A stretch of 37,085 nt of DNA, from the NCBI RefSeq assembly GCF_902826855.1, contig NZ_CADEGK010000018.1, forward strand, positions 1 to 37,085. Direction: 5' to 3'. Shown piece after piece: positions 35,813 through 37,085 of this stretch. The first letter of the stretch is position 1. The number at the start of each line of letters is the position of its first letter. This DNA comes from an uncultured Phenylobacterium sp. GTDB lineage: Bacteria; Pseudomonadota; Alphaproteobacteria; Caulobacterales; Caulobacteraceae. The notes below the pieces were generated by a model that was not told the origin of the DNA, ran no database searches, and saw only the letters and a program-made list of their open reading frames with translations. The position numbers and the translations under genes were made by a program.

Positions 35813-36580
35813 ATGAAGACGGTGATCCTGGCGGGTGGCCTCGGCACCCGCATCTCCGAAGAGAGCCATCTCAAGCCCAAGCCGATGATCGAGATCGGCG
35901 GCCGACCGATCCTCTGGCACATCATGAAGCTGTACTCGTCGTATGGATTCAATGACTTCGTGATCTGCCTCGGCTACCGCGGCTACGTCATCAAGGAGTA
36001 TTTCGCCAACTACGTGCTGCACAACGCCGACGTGACGATCGACCTGGCGAGCGGCTCGACCGAGTACCACGCCACCAACCACGAGCCGTGGAAGGTGACG
36101 CTGGTGGAGACCGGGTCTGACACCATGACCGGGGGGCGGCTGAAGCGGGTCGAGAGGTACCTGACGCCCGGCGAGCCGTTCTTCTTCACCTATGGCGATG
36201 GGGTCGCCGACCTCGACATCGGCGCGCTCGCGGCCTTCCACGCCGCGCACGGCAAGGACGCCACCCTGACCGCCGTGGCGCCGCCCGGCCGCTATGGCGC
36301 CCTCGAGCTGGACGCGGGCCAGGTGCGGCGGTTCATCGAGAAGCCGCCGGGCGACAACGGCCTGATCAACGGCGGGTTCTTCGTGCTGAACCCCCAGGTC
36401 ATTTCCCGCATCGCCGACGATGCCACCAGCTGGGAAAGCGCGCCCCTGGAGGGCCTGGCCGCTGACGGCCAACTGCAGGCCTTCCGGCACGACGGCTTTT
36501 GGGCCGCGATGGACACCCTGCGCGACAAGAACCACCTCGAGGCGCTGTGGGCGTCTGGCGAGGCGCCGTGGCGGCGGTGA
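35813..36580 (+). CDS. rfbF: glucose-1-phosphate cytidylyltransferase
   Basis: A 255-residue nucleotidyltransferase, the normal length for RfbF. It opens with the pyrophosphorylase signature VILAGGLGTRISEES followed by KPKPMIEIGG. Further RfbF-specific segments are RPILWHIMKLYSSYGFNDFVICLGYRGYVIKEYF, FFFTYGDGVADLD and GFWAAMDTLRDKNHLE. It makes CDP-glucose from CTP and glucose-1-phosphate, the entry to CDP-dideoxy- and CDP-deoxyhexoses of O-antigens. The ATG has AAGG 7 bases upstream. The stop overlaps the GTG start of the next gene (GTGA), coupling it to the dehydratase that uses its product. Confidence 0.95.
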   Translation: MKTVILAGGLGTRISEESHLKPKPMIEIGGRPILWHIMKLYSSYGFNDFVICLGYRGYVIKEYFANYVLHNADVTIDLASGSTEYHATNHEPWKVTLVETGSDTMTGGRLKRVERYLTPGEPFFFTYGDGVADLDIGALAAFHAAHGKDATLTAVAPPGRYGALELDAGQVRRFIEKPPGDNGLINGGFFVLNPQVISRIADDATSWESAPLEGLAADGQLQAFRHDGFWAAMDTLRDKNHLEALWASGEAPWRR

Positions 36581-37085
36581 ATCCGGGGTTCTGGGCCGGC
36601 AAGCGCGTCCTGCTGACCGGGCACACGGGCTTCAAGGGGTCGTGGGCCGCGATCTGGCTGGCGCGGATGGGGGCCGAGGTGACGGGCCTGGCGCTGGCGC
36701 CGGACAGCGAACCCAACCTGTTCACCCTGGCCGGTCTGCGCGCTCGGCTCGGCTCGCTGCTGGTCGACCTGCGCGACCGCGATGGCGTGGAGGCCGCGCT
36801 CGCAGGGCGCGCCTTCGACGTCGTCCTGCATATGGCCGCCCAGCCGATCGTGCGGACCTCGGTGGAGGATCCGATCGGGACCTTCGCGACCAATGTAATG
36901 GGCACGGCGCACCTGCTGGAGGCGTTGCGCGCCCAGGGCGCACTGCAGGCTGTGCTCGCGGTCACCTCGGACAAGGTCTACGCCAACGCCGAGACCGGCC
37001 GGGCCTTCGCGGAGGGTGACAACCTGGGCGGCAAGGACCCCTATTCGGCCTCCAAGGCGGCCGCCGAGATCGTTGTCCAGAGCTA
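36577..37085 (+). CDS. rfbG: CDP-glucose 4,6-dehydratase, N-terminal part (cut by window end)
   Basis: 169 complete codons of a short-chain dehydrogenase/reductase-type NAD enzyme are visible. The Rossmann motif is TGHTGFKGSW (residues 14-23), the form typical of RfbG. MAAQPIVRTSVEDPIGTFATNVMGT follows, then the catalytic TSDKVY segment and the YxxxK pair Y156/K160 in YSASK. It converts CDP-glucose to CDP-4-keto-6-deoxyglucose. The GTG start at 36577 overlaps the rfbF stop; a GTG at 36568 is a possible alternative. The remaining roughly half of the protein lies beyond the window. Confidence 0.93.
   Translation, partial: MNPGFWAGKRVLLTGHTGFKGSWAAIWLARMGAEVTGLALAPDSEPNLFTLAGLRARLGSLLVDLRDRDGVEAALAGRAFDVVLHMAAQPIVRTSVEDPIGTFATNVMGTAHLLEALRAQGALQAVLAVTSDKVYANAETGRAFAEGDNLGGKDPYSASKAAAEIVVQS

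Overview
The window is very GC-rich, uniformly coding DNA with densely packed genes. It probably comes from an alphaproteobacterium of the order Caulobacterales (Caulobacter/Phenylobacterium-like). That placement is an inference from three things: GC-rich codon use, a PrtD/RsaD-type ABC exporter and HlyD/RsaE-type adaptor directly upstream of a large RTX protein, and surrounding O-polysaccharide genes, as around the Caulobacter S-layer locus. No rRNA, tRNA, CRISPR, insertion sequence or integrase was seen. No stretch over 300 bases lacks a gene; the longest gaps are about 213 bases (29881-30093), 202 bases (26554-26755) and 192 bases (33709-33900).

Region 1 (1-7437) is housekeeping and metal stress. 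Two alpha/beta hydrolases (the first cut by the window edge) are followed by a copper-resistance locus. A leftward unit csoR-copA(multicopper oxidase)-copB diverges from a rightward copper P1B-ATPase. The 76-base gap between them holds two inverted repeats that sit inside back-to-back promoter-like elements, so the CsoR-type repressor probably controls both directions. A thiol glutathione peroxidase follows.

Region 2 (7454-12432, leftward) encodes a flavin-dependent oxidase/monooxygenase of the acyl-CoA dehydrogenase fold, then E1-alpha, E1-beta and an unusual E2 of a 2-oxoacid dehydrogenase complex. The E2 has one lipoyl domain, two tandem E1/E3-binding domains, the acyltransferase core and a C-terminal OsmC-like peroxidase domain in one chain. 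No E3 is present.

Region 3 (12509-25772) is a surface-glycan locus: a GT4 glycosyltransferase; a Wzm/Wzt-type ABC exporter; a three-gene translationally coupled module (polyprenyl-phosphate-type GT2, small EmrE/ArnE-like membrane protein, GT-C-like polytopic protein); a sulfotransferase-like protein with a coiled-coil tail; and a tightly overlapped four-gene operon (two tandemly duplicated GT4 enzymes with N-terminal repeats, a GT8-like enzyme, and a stand-alone protein built of about seven copies of the same kind of repeat). A DUF6270-like protein lies convergent to it.

Region 4 (26554-32003) is a type I secretion cassette: ABC exporter, membrane-fusion protein and a 618-residue RTX protein ending at a near-ideal intrinsic terminator.

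Region 5 (32041-37085) returns to surface-polysaccharide genes: a GT4 paralogue of the one at 12509, an M23 peptidase, a second sulfotransferase, glucose-1-phosphate cytidylyltransferase (rfbF) and the start of CDP-glucose 4,6-dehydratase (rfbG), which runs off the end. Together, regions 3-5 look like a system that builds, possibly sulfates and exports a complex surface glycan and secretes a calcium-binding RTX surface protein that may be anchored to it.
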